NCBI GenBank assembly: GCA_031216445.1
Contig: CM062211.1
Span: 1,500,001-1,564,000 of the forward strand
Length of the DNA stretch: 64,000 nucleotides
DNA from: Lateolabrax maculatus
Lineage: Eukaryota; Chordata; Actinopteri; Acropomatiformes; Lateolabracidae
Direction of reading: 5' to 3'
Below, piece by piece: positions 40,201 to 51,600 of this stretch; position 1 is the first letter of the stretch; every line of letters begins with the position of its first letter. A program made the translations under genes and the position numbers. The notes under the pieces are model-generated. The model was given only the letters and a program-made list of their open reading frames with translations. It had not been told where the DNA came from and ran no database searches.

Positions 40201-43200
40201 CAGTAAATATTTGGTTCACAGGGCCAAAGAAAGCCGAATACCAAACTCTCTGTACTGAACATTTTGGATTGAATGTGTAGTGGCTATCTGTCAAAAAAGT
40301 TTTCTTCCAAAATAAACTTACATCAAAGGTCACGGATGCACCAGTTCAGTTGGATTGTACTGCAATTAAGAAGTCTATTGTCCAGACCAGATTCACATTT
40401 CAAGTTGATTTATTTTACAGTTCAAAGGCAAACATACATCCTGCAGCTTCTCTCTTGCTTTGGTAAAAAAAAAAAAAAAAAAAAAAAAAACATGTGCCTT
40501 CCTGGTGCCTCATCTGACATTAACTCCCCTGCTACCTTTATCCTAAATCCTGCCTGGTCTGATGCTCAGTGCCCCTAGTATTTACAAATAAAAATGCAAA
40601 AATAACAAATAATAATCAAACTAATGAAGTAGCTCCTACAGAATGCATTGTGACCTGGTGCTTGTGGTACTAAACAGTGTAGAGAGAATGGGGAGACTAT
40701 TACTTTGATTATTAAGTAATTCATAAAACATAAATTATTTAATTACAGTGTTGCAATGTAAATTGTTCTGTGAAAATGCTCTTCTCAGCCAGTCAATCAC
40801 AGTTGTTCGATTGATTTCATCAGATGTTTTAAATATTTTTTTATGATAATGAGGTCCGTTCTCTTCATGGTTTATCTCAGATCATTTCTAACCTCTGGAT
40901 GGAGTAATAGTCAGTGTTTCATTTGTTTTCTACCAAGCAATGTTTCTGGGGAGGGCTCAAGTAAAACCAGTGCAGATCTTCATCTCACCATGTTACAGTT
41001 GTATCTGTCAGAGGCTGTCACCATTAATGCTACTTCAAAGTGGAACCTGCTCTCTCCATCGGCATCAGTGAGGAGCTTAAATCAGACTGTGTGTACATTT
41101 TCTGGTCCGTTTGATTTATCTGACATGCATTTTGTAACACACGGCTGCTGTTTTCCTGAATCCAGTCTGCAGTGACAGGCAAAAAGAATGCACTGTTCAA
41201 CAGTGGCTGTGGCTCTGTTAGTGGTTGGTCTACACAGGTAACGTCAGGTGGAAAGGAGAAGTCTGAATCACTCACTTTCACCACGTATTTGTTGTTCCAG
41301 TATTCACGCTTTCCTTTTTCCAGTGATATTTTTAGGCAGTGAGCACATGGTGACCTTATTTATTTTCTATTTTCTCACAGGTATAAACATTTCCTACAGG
41401 ACCTGGCTGCCAACACAAGTCCAGACAACCCAGAGTTTCAGCAGATTTCAAGTAAGTCTTTTCTGATGGTGCTGCTGCCTCGATAATTGTTTTGTTGCAT
41501 TTCAAAGAAAATATCTGGAGATTAACCCTGAGCGCTTTTATCGTCGAGCGATGTGCCAGTGGAGCTGTACGCTCAAATTTGCACACATGCGAGGCTCAGG
41601 TCAACGTTGTCGCCTCTTCCAATATGTCAAGATTGTTGGGGTTTTGTCAGCGACAGCAACCTAACAACAAGTGATGAGCGTGTGATGATGTGCTCCGCAT
41701 CACTAGTCACAAAGACTTTTGGCTCACTCACAGTGGAACTCTTCCTACCTGTGACAAGCAGTTTGGAGCATGTGAGAATTAAGCAAAGCTGTGCAATCAT
41801 AGAATGTAAGGCCAGTCTTCCAACAGCAGAAAAAAACAAAAAAAAAAACAACCTGTGAAGACTTTCATCGTACCAGTCAGACTCTATCGTAGTGAAAGAC
41901 AGCCCTCATTATCTTCATTTGAGGAACAAAGGAAAGTGCTCTCTATCCCTTTCATTCCTCATTTGTTGTTATTGTCACAGCAGCGCTTGGGTAGTAGAGA
42001 AATGAAAGCAAGGCGAAGCTCAATATGCGTGTAAGTTCTAGTTTGATGTAGATTTTGACATAATTAATTGGGAGCGGATCAGAGGATATTAAGCGGGAGC
42101 TATATTAATAAATAAAATCTTCAACATCAACACGAATCCCGATAATGACTAATTTCAATCGTCAAATAAACACCAAATCTGACTCAAGTGCGAATGTACA
42201 CAAGGAATTATTTATGTGTATCAATTAAAATCTCATTGCTGGTGTGCTGCCTTTGCTTACAAATTAAAACAGCCCCTGACTCTAAGATGAAGGTACATAT
42301 CTAAATGTGCTCCACCATCGCCTCTTCCTCTTCTCATTAGATATCCTTTTTTTAAACTCTTCTGCTTTTTATTGGGGGGTGTGTGTGCATATGTGTGCGT
42401 CCGTGCGTGTATGCGCGTGTGTGTGTGTGTGTGTGGAAAAACTTCCTATAGTCAGCCTGGTTGTATTGTAAAGGGAATTATTTAAAAAAAGAAATTCCAG
42501 ACAATTCACATTGTATCTGATTAAGCAAACTAGCAGATAGAATCACAAGAGGCTTTGTTGTTGTTGTTTTCTCTTGTTGTGCTGCTCTGTGTCGGTTTGC
42601 TTTTCCTCTTCTTTGTCCACCCCCCAACCCCACCCCACCCAGCTTCCCTTTTTCCTTCACAGTGCATTCAGGCTGGATTTAATTGTTGTAATTGCGGTGC
42701 TTCAGGAGTTTTTCATCAGCCCTCTTTAATATGACACTCTAATGCCTGACGCCTGTAGTAAGCATACCCAAGTCTGACCTGACTAGAAACAACTCTCCAC
42801 CTCTGTCAGATATTTAACAATAAATGTTAACAGTCCTCGTCCCGTGGTCAAACACTGTCAAAATAGTGAATAAATGGAATAAAGAGCTATAAGAAGTGGA
42901 AGATGTCTTCAGAATGTCTAATGGACTAGATGTATTATTAATGCCTCAACCAGGACTCAGCCCAAGAATACTGTAATTAGGAGTTGTTGTATTTCTAAAG
43001 CAGGCAATGGAAAATATTCCAAACATGTGCAACAAAGGGAAAAAGTCTACACAGATGCCTTGTTTGCTTTACATTGTAATTGTTGTGAAGTTAAGCGAGC
43101 CAATTAGGCCGTGATTATTTTGGTGTAGACAAGTCGCCCTAAGGATCAAGTTCATCCGCCGAGTTTCAGTGCTCAGAACAAAAGCAGGAAAGTTGAGCTT

Positions 43201-46200
43201 GAAATTAGAATCCATTTCTTTGTTGTTATTTTGGATGCGTTAATGATGTAGTTCTAAATGTTTACAGCAATTATTATAGCTGGCACACAGTAATTGGATG
43301 CTTCTGTCTATTTTGATGATTTGCCTATTTGTTCTGGGGCAAAGATGTTATGGCTTTGTACAAAAAAGTAAGGAAGGTAAGTTTGTGAAATAGTTTTTTT
43401 ACACACAGAGATGTGGAATAGTGCAGTTAAAATAAATTGAAAGAGTAAAGTGAATAAGTAAATTATGGATTTACATTAAAAAATTGTTCAGTTTTGAGAT
43501 TTTATTGGATATGGTTCCTCTGTATTTTTGAATAGTTTTGAGTACTGTATTGAAAACTGGATCAGATTTTTCAAGACTCACTCATCCTTTAACTCATAAT
43601 TTTGTTCATTTTGTAAAGGTAACATTAAACCCTGATGCACTGGCTTTTGTGTATGAAAAAGTTTTTTTTTTTTTTGTGAAAAAACATGCTAACAATGAGC
43701 GAAGTAAAGTATAGAAACGTCCTACCAGCTGATTTAGGTACATTCCAAGAGTGATGACTTGATAACAGGCTGTAAAGTTGTTTGTTGTCTGGTTGCTCTC
43801 TGCGGATGGTGTCTGTACTCAGACAGATTACTTGTTAGGGAAGAAGCTTCACTCTTTATGGCATTTCAACAAACAACTGATATAAACATATAAAACATCA
43901 AATCGCTCAGTCCAAATTTCACGTAATGTGGGACATATATAGTGAATCATGAGTTCAGTATTACCATGACAGACAGTTGTTTTGTCTTCTGCTAGACTTT
44001 TTTAGTCTTCTTCATTACAACAAGGTGGCCTGATGAATCCTCTCAGTCCGTGGTTTGTTTGGCTGCTGTGTAAACAGATACACCAGTTGTTGTTCTGCTC
44101 TGACAGAGTAGCTGCTCAGGGCGTGTTTGCTCCCCCCTGTGGTAGAAATCTGGGGCCTGTATTATTAAAATGCACTTAGTGTTACCGCCAGTTACCACAA
44201 GTGTCACCAGATCAACCAGAACTAAAATTTGCAGGATTAGGTTTTAGTAATTTATTAAGTAAAATACTAAACATGAACTAATATCAGTTTTACATCATCT
44301 GTCCACAATTCCTAAACCAGCAGGGTGCTGTACAGGAGCTGAGATGGGAATGGTTTGATGTTGTGGTAAACACTTAGGAGGAAACAGGTTTATTTAACCA
44401 AATGAGCATTGCTTATTGGGGGCTGCTTTTGTTTGCTTACAATTACAGACTGACAGCTCAGCTGGTTTGCAGGAGGGTAATGCATTGGGGGCTACGAGAG
44501 CCGCTTTGGTGGAAACCAGCATCCCTCTAATTAATATGACCGTGCTTAGGCGTCCCTACATACACATTCAAACACAACACACAGCCCAACCTGACCCCCT
44601 CAGCAGACCATCAGGCCCAGTGAGGACTGTTAGGATAGTTTAATTTGCACAGCTCAGTTAGGTTCTCTGCAAGACCTTGCTAATGAAATTATGGTCTCAA
44701 TGCTGAGTGAGCCCCAGAACAGCCGCTTTTTTTGGATATAGTTTGTCCTGATATTCAGATTTTAAATTTTCCATTAAAATGTTTTATTATGATAGTTGAC
44801 AATTGCAGAAAATGCAGTAGCGATGACAGGAAATAAAAAAGAGGGAGATGGGGATTGACATGTAACAAAGCTCTCTGGCCTTACATGTACAGGGGCGTTG
44901 CAGGTAATGTGTATTAACATCTAGGCCACAAAGGTGGCCTGAAATCAGTATCTTAATCACATTGTTGCATAAAATAAAGAGCACAGGTTCATTTTTCAAC
45001 TAAAAAAGGTCTTGCTCAGTTCATGTCTTTGTTAAATCTATTAGTAAGTAAGAAAAGGTGAATATTGGTCAATGTATCGTCTTTAGATCTTATTGAGCCG
45101 TTAAATATCAATCAGCATCTGCCTCAAAATCCAGCATTGTGTAGCTGTAACACAGTTTACTTAAGGAGGAGAAACCAAAGCCTTATATATGTGTAAGACT
45201 TTGAGATATGAAAATTATGAATTTTGGACTTTATAAATTGATTTATAATTATTAGCACATAAGAAATGCGATTGTTATGTGAATATATTGTTTTCCCCAC
45301 CCCAATTTAAATACCAAGCATGAATACTCACTCAATGTTCATCTCCATCAGCTGGACCAATTAAACAACATTTTATTGCAGTGTTTAGGACAGGACAACA
45401 CATATTTAAGCTATATTCTAAATTCACAATAAGCAAAATCCCAAACTTCAACAAATATCTGGTCTGATAAACATTTTGATTGTGTATTTGTTAGTTTGAC
45501 CTTGTGGAAAAGCCTTCTTCATAGAACTCACCAGCAGTATTATACTGAGGCTGTGGTTTATTTTGAGGCCTGTGAAGTGGGTGATATGGCCAAAATCTTC
45601 TATCACTGTATATGTAATTTTATATCATGTTACAGCATATCACGATACAAGAAATGGGTTAAAATAACCGTATTGTCTACACGACAGAAGTCACACCTCT
45701 TTTAGCAACAAGTTCTTCTCCCTCATTTTTGGCTGGTTGTGATGCCTCCTGCTCTGTATGTACAATTTCACTCTCTTCCTCCATGTTTTCTTGTCACTTT
45801 CTTCTTCTGCGGTGGTTGGCAAACCAGCTTAAATGTGCATTACCGCCACCAACTGTCACTCTCACATCACATCAAGCAGTTCTGGCATCCCAAATCACGA
45901 TACCTTGTGGGGCAGCTTGATTTGCGAGATCATGCAAGACTCCAGCCCTGATTTGCTACATACAGTGCATCCGGAAAGCATTCTCAAGTCAAGTCAAGTC
46001 AAGTCGAGTCAAGTCAGTTTTATTTGTATAGCGTCAAATCATAACAAAAGTCAAATCTCAAGACACTTTTCACACTTTTTGAAAATATTGTAAACAAACT
46101 TTTTTCACTTTGTTATTATAGGGTATTGTGTGTAGAATTTTGAGGAAAAGAAATTAATTTAATCCATTTTGGAAAAAGGCTGTAACATAAACAAATGTGG

Positions 46201-46637
46201 AAAAAGTGAAGCGCTGTGAAGACTTTCCGGATGCACTCTAGCATGATACATAGCCTGCCCTGAATATATCGCAGAGACACAAAGGGATAGCTCCCGCGGG
46301 GCAAATGGTATTGCCAAACTCTACCTGTGGACAGATTTGTACTGTTGCACGGTATATACTGTCACATCGCCCAACCCCACGTGAATTCAGCTTGTTCTTA
46401 TATGTAGCGAAGTACAGAATTGAGCAGAATTGGTGTTGATTCTGATTCTCAAAGCTAAATGTAGAACATTCAGAACTCAGAGTTTAAGTTCCTCCTACAC
46501 ACTGCCGGGGTGGTATTGTTCAGCTACAATAAATCAACCAAACTGTCAGGGGTGGTACCAGATCCTGGTTCTGATTAAATGATGTCACACCTGTATATCT
46601 TCACACTAATGTTTCCTCAAACCTAAAACCCTATACC

Positions 46638-46678
<41 letters not shown>

Positions 46679-48621
46679 TCTCAGTGGAATGACGGGTAAA
46701 CGACAAACATGCACACAGCAACAGAGTTCGGCTGTGGCCACAGGTGGAGGGGGAACAGAGAGGCAGTGAATTCTCTGGTGATCCCTGTTCATTCCCCTTC
46801 CGCACTACACTTCAAATAATATGATGTCACTCAGCGACTCTGCTTTGACTAATGCATTCAGGCAGTGCTGAGCCTCATGTTGTATGTATATATACGCATG
46901 TATGTGTGTGTGTGCACGCATGTTTGTTGTTCTGTTATTATACTTATGAGCACCTAGTGTCCTCATAAGGATATAAACATGTTCTCTATTTGCCTGACCT
47001 CCCTCATTTGCAAAAGTAAAACTACTACTATACATTATTTTTATATTATATGTTTTTTAACAATTTGAAGTATAGGGATCAAGTGCTTCACAGTTGACAG
47101 AGATAAACACTTGACAGATTCATATAGAGGTAAAACAGAATAAGTTAAAATTGTACCGACCTAATTAATGGATTAATAATCAACAGGAATATCAGTAGTG
47201 GTTGAATAAATAAAAATGAAGAAATCTTAAGAGGTCATTTAAAAGATGATGCTGACTCTATCATGGTTTAAAGGCCCCACCCTGATGGCTAAAGCCCAGC
47301 CGTCTTCAGTCTTTAACCTGGACAAGATCTCCTGTGAGACCTACCTGTGAGAAAGGCCTGTATGCTTTCAGATGCTCTAAAAAGCCCCTTTTATATATTT
47401 CCATCCTGTTTGGGACCTTCCTTCCCTCTCATGGTAAATGTAAATGTATTGTTTTTGTTATTTATGAGCCATTGTAGCCAAAGAGCATCAGGAGCAGGCT
47501 CAGAAAAGGGTGTGTGCAGAAGGAATTAAATTCATTGTCTCCATCCTTGAAGGCTGCCGGTAAAAGTCACAAATGACGTCGTAGCCCTTTAGAATCAGGA
47601 TTACTGTACATTTTCAAATCAAATAATTTATATTGCAATATATATTTATTCCGTGGGTGTTTATGTATATATGCACTGTATATAACTAACTATATACTAT
47701 ATATTGTTTTATTTTATTCTAATCTAAATGTAATTATTTATATATACAGTATGTTCTATGTGTGTGTAGCATGAAGGTGCAACAATTTGATTTAGTCTAG
47801 ATTTAGTTGAATATATATATACACACATACATACATATATACATATATGTATATGTATGTATATGTATGTGTATATATGTATATGTATGTATGTATATAT
47901 AATATCATTACTCAGAAAGGATTTCATCACTGAGTGTCCTCACATGTATGGTAATAGACATGTTTGTGTGTGTGTTTGCTGTAGGGGCGGTGACTGCCAT
48001 GTGCGAGGTGTCCCAGCGTATCCAGAACAATACCCAGTGCCATGAGAACCACCTGCAGCTTTGCCGGGTGCAGAAACTGCTGAAAGGCCGAAAGACGAAG
48101 GTGTTGGCTGCAGGTTAGAGCCTCTGATCACATATTCCTTTCATCTACTCCAAGAACCACCTCCATCTCCTCTCTGCCTCTCTTCTGCATCTGTGTCCTT
48201 TGGGACACATTGGGATGGAGGGCGAAGCAAGAGAAATATAGATAAACTGAAGGGAAATTAGTAAACCATGGAGACATTCTGAACTGAATTGCTTTTAATC
48301 AATGGAATTCATTGGACTTTATGCAGGAAACTAAAGTTTCTAACTAAAGCACAGTGAGCGCACTATATTAATAGAGCATTACTGATAATTGTTATGTGAA
48401 TGTGCCTTTCCCCTTCATCCTGCCTTCTCTCTCGCTCATTTATTTCCTCTCTTCCATTGTGGTTCCCTGTCTACTTGTGGAGTGGTGGCCCTTTTCTTCC
48501 TGCCACTCCCCCTCCCGTTGTTTGTCTGGCCTCCTCGTTGCTCCGCTCACCCTGCCAATCTCCCCCAGGACCAATTAGAGCTCAGCCTCATCTCGTGGAC
48601 CAGCAGATAAAAAGGAAGCAA

Positions 48622-48660
<39 letters not shown>

Positions 48661-51600
48661 TGTGCGTTTGCTGGATATGAGCGAATGCATGTGTGCACGA
48701 AGCCACGAGTGTGTGTTTGTTTGCTTGGATATGCAGGCTTGTTTTATGTGTGTATTTGCGGATGTGTTGGTGTAGGCTGGGAGCGAGCGCTGAATAGCAG
48801 CTCATCTCTCTAATGCCGATGTGGGAAGTTTCAAAAGCTTCCTCTCATCCAAGTTCTCAGGCCCTTAAAACTCCGCCGGCTTCCTTTCCAGCCAATAAAG
48901 CTCCGGTCCCACCAGGCAGACTTCAGAGCAGCCGCAGCACCACCCCGCCCCGCAACCCCATGCCGACCCATTCTCATTCCTCCCCACCAACACCACCTCT
49001 AATGTGGGTAAAAGAAAAGCTCTGCCTTTTACAGATGAGAAGCGTCGGAGCCCCTCAAACATATTAAGTAGCTCTGTAGGAGATGAGGGGGGCGACTGTG
49101 AGACACAAAGCCTGAATCAATGGGACATCGATACAGCAGACAGTCAGCCTGTTTCCCTGGGAGGCCACAGATTTGTGTCTGCCTGCCTGTTCCTTCAATT
49201 TAAAACAAAGATGTCTCACATTTTCTATCTTGTTTCACATTGATTTTTTCCAATTTATGTCCCTGTATGTTGCTGACTGTTGCACATAATTGTGTTATGT
49301 ATTTTCTGTCATTTGTATGTATGCATTTTTTCTCAGGTGTCTTGAGGTAAATCAAACTACCTCATTAAAATAATTATTTAAGTTTAAAAAAAAAAATTTA
49401 AGGAATTTTTTCCCCCATGCTCCCTTTGAAAATGCTCATCCTAAACGGATCCGTTGAATATTTTTTGCATCATGTCCTGCCTCCGGCACCGCTCGCCTAG
49501 CCTGGGAACCAGACAAATCTGTGATCTCATGTTTTATTTGCTCTGGCAGATATGCCCCCCCCCCCATTGAAAAACTGATTTCCTTGGTACTGGAAGCGCC
49601 ATTGTGTTGGGCTAACCAATCACAAGCATTTATCTAGTATGAGGAGGTAGTTCAGGTATCTTTGTAAATACCCAATATGGCTGCCATGTTCAATGGCTGC
49701 TACAGCGGCAGTATTAAACGGGCTGGATGGTAAATTTTCTCTAAAATACGCATTTGCAAATTAGTCTAGTGATGCCAGGCTACCCCTTGCCTAAAATAAA
49801 CACTACTACTACTACTACTACTACTACTATTTCTAGTAGGTGAGAACGTGTCTAAGTCGGACCATCTCCGGCTGTGTGCTACATGTCTGAAAGGGCAACT
49901 CTACATATAGTCCAGACCTGATTTTCATTTATGACTTCATATGTGAATACTTGTGATTGTCATTCGATTTAGCTGTGGTTTGATATTGATTCAGCTCAGA
50001 CTTTATATTATTACTTGTTTGTGAATTGTCTACTAGTTTTTAGTAGCTAAATTAAAAAGGAAACATTCATATTTCCATAACTTTTTAATCAAGATACTGA
50101 ATCTTGATTCTGAAGATACTGAATTCAGACTGCAGCATTAACATCTGTCCTGGGTGATCCGATCACAAGTGGACAGCTCTCAGTCCCTCAGTTCACACCT
50201 ACATTAAAATGTGTCTCCAGTGACCACTTGTGATTGGATCTCACTTCCATGCTCTATATGCAAATAAACACGTACATCATTTCCGTTTGCAATGACCAAA
50301 TGTGTTGTTGTTTTTAACTGGCAGGAAGTTCAGGATGTAAACAGTGTTTGACGCCTGTCGGACAGAACCAATATGAACTGATTTTGCTGTTCTCTAACAA
50401 TATTGTTTTATTTTTCTGCATAAAAGGCAAGAAAACAAAACTAACAACATCATCTGTAATAGGGCTGCTTGTTGTTCCTCACCTCAGCATCAGTGTCAAG
50501 GTTACGTGCAAGATATGTAGATAACAGCATCACTAATCAGAGACAGATCGTCATAATCACGCTAACAACATATTAAAACAATGTATGTCACTATAAATAT
50601 AATACGTGGTGTCTTTACTTGTGCCACTCTAAACAAGGCGTGCATATTAATACAAATATAGGTGTCTTTACTGATTTAATGATTTTTTGAGCTAAAGTTT
50701 TGAGCTAGCATGCTAATCGCTGATTCTGTTTTGAAGTGAAGAACAGCGTCCAGCGCTGTTACAGACGCTGTGGCTGATATCATTAAATACTTTTGTTGTC
50801 AGCCAGCTAGTTAATGTTGGGTCATAGTTCTTTGAAAGTATTGTTAGCTGCTAACGCTTGCTACACTGTTCGGGTAAATTGTCCCTCTCGGTAACCATCA
50901 GTGTGCCCATCGGTTTTTTAAAAAATAACAGTAACAACGTTGCCACCAGCATATTTTATGATACCACTTCCCATTTTCTTGACTAAAAATGCAGTGTAAA
51001 GATGTCCGGCTGACATAGCTGGAGAAGGGCAGGTGAGATACACACATCGCAGATTCATAGATAATGAAAATAATAAGTTGTTTCAGCTGTAGTCTGTTTG
51101 ATACTTTACACTCCTTAGTGTAAAGTATCAAACTGTAGGTCAGTGTCTCTCTGACCTACAGTAAAATACCTCCACTATTTGTGCAGTCATAAACAAAGTT
51201 AAAGAAGCATGTTGACTCTCCAAACTCAACAATGACAAACCTGACTTGCCCTCATTCTGCCACAGTGTCTGCCCTCTGCCTCTGTTATTCCTCTGGCCTC
51301 CGACACATCAGGAGGAACAAGAACCTTTGTAGATCAATCTTTATTTCCTGCCCCACCTTCCTCAGCCCCCCCACCTGGTCCAGCCCAAAAGACTTTGTAG
51401 TAGAGCAAAGGTGCTCTTTGACAAGGGAAGCTGAAAGGCCTGGACATGGAGAGGAGTGCTTGGCACTTCCTGCTCTTTGAACCTGCTGCTGCCTCAAAGC
51501 ACTGTGGATGGTCAGATGTAGGCAGGGGGTCTGAAGAGAACCTGGTCCACAAAAAGACTCCTCCTCACACAGAGCATATCCAACCTCGCTGACTCTGTCA

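Larger units (their letters stand above)
29031..41380 (+). other. arhgef39 intron 4 (12.35 kb, largest)
   Basis: Contains hAT, Tigger, L2 and Penelope remnants and the densest TAATTA-rich block of the window (37050-37730). No other host gene recognised. 29040-29270, 32150-32600, 35400-36060, 36150-36880 and 38500-41370 hold no firm feature apart from an A26 run at 40465-40490. Confidence 0.7.
45570..46380 (+). mobile_element. hAT-like MITE interrupted by other insertions
   Basis: Left end GTGGGTGATATGGCCAAAAT; right end, inverted, GTGGGGTTGGGCGATGTGAC. I recognise the GGGCGATATGG / TATCGCCCAACCC pair from a frequent fish MITE. The Tc1-like element 45963-46238 lies within. No clear target duplication at the outer ends. 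Confidence 0.6.
41452..47984 (+). other. arhgef39 intron 5 (6.5 kb)
   Basis: Contains unique blocks at 41870-43340, a nested element stack at 45570-46380 and microsatellites. 43350-45480 and 46690-47790 hold no firm feature. Short frames at 41553 and 41627 have no family. Confidence 0.7.

Noticed and set aside
40465..40490. Poly(A) run as a retrocopy tail
   Set aside because: No poly(A) signal, gene body or target duplication recognised before it.
48400..48813. 137-codon plus-strand frame
   Set aside because: Spans the (GT)n tract, giving runs of Cys-Val, with flanks of low-complexity Ser/Pro/Leu. A repeat artefact.
48890..49008. Alternative cassette exon of arhgef39 between exons 6 and 7
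   Set aside because: The acceptor would fit the incoming phase 1, but the only good donor (TGG|GTAAAA) leaves phase 0 and breaks the frame of exon 7. Human and fish both join exons 6 and 7 directly.
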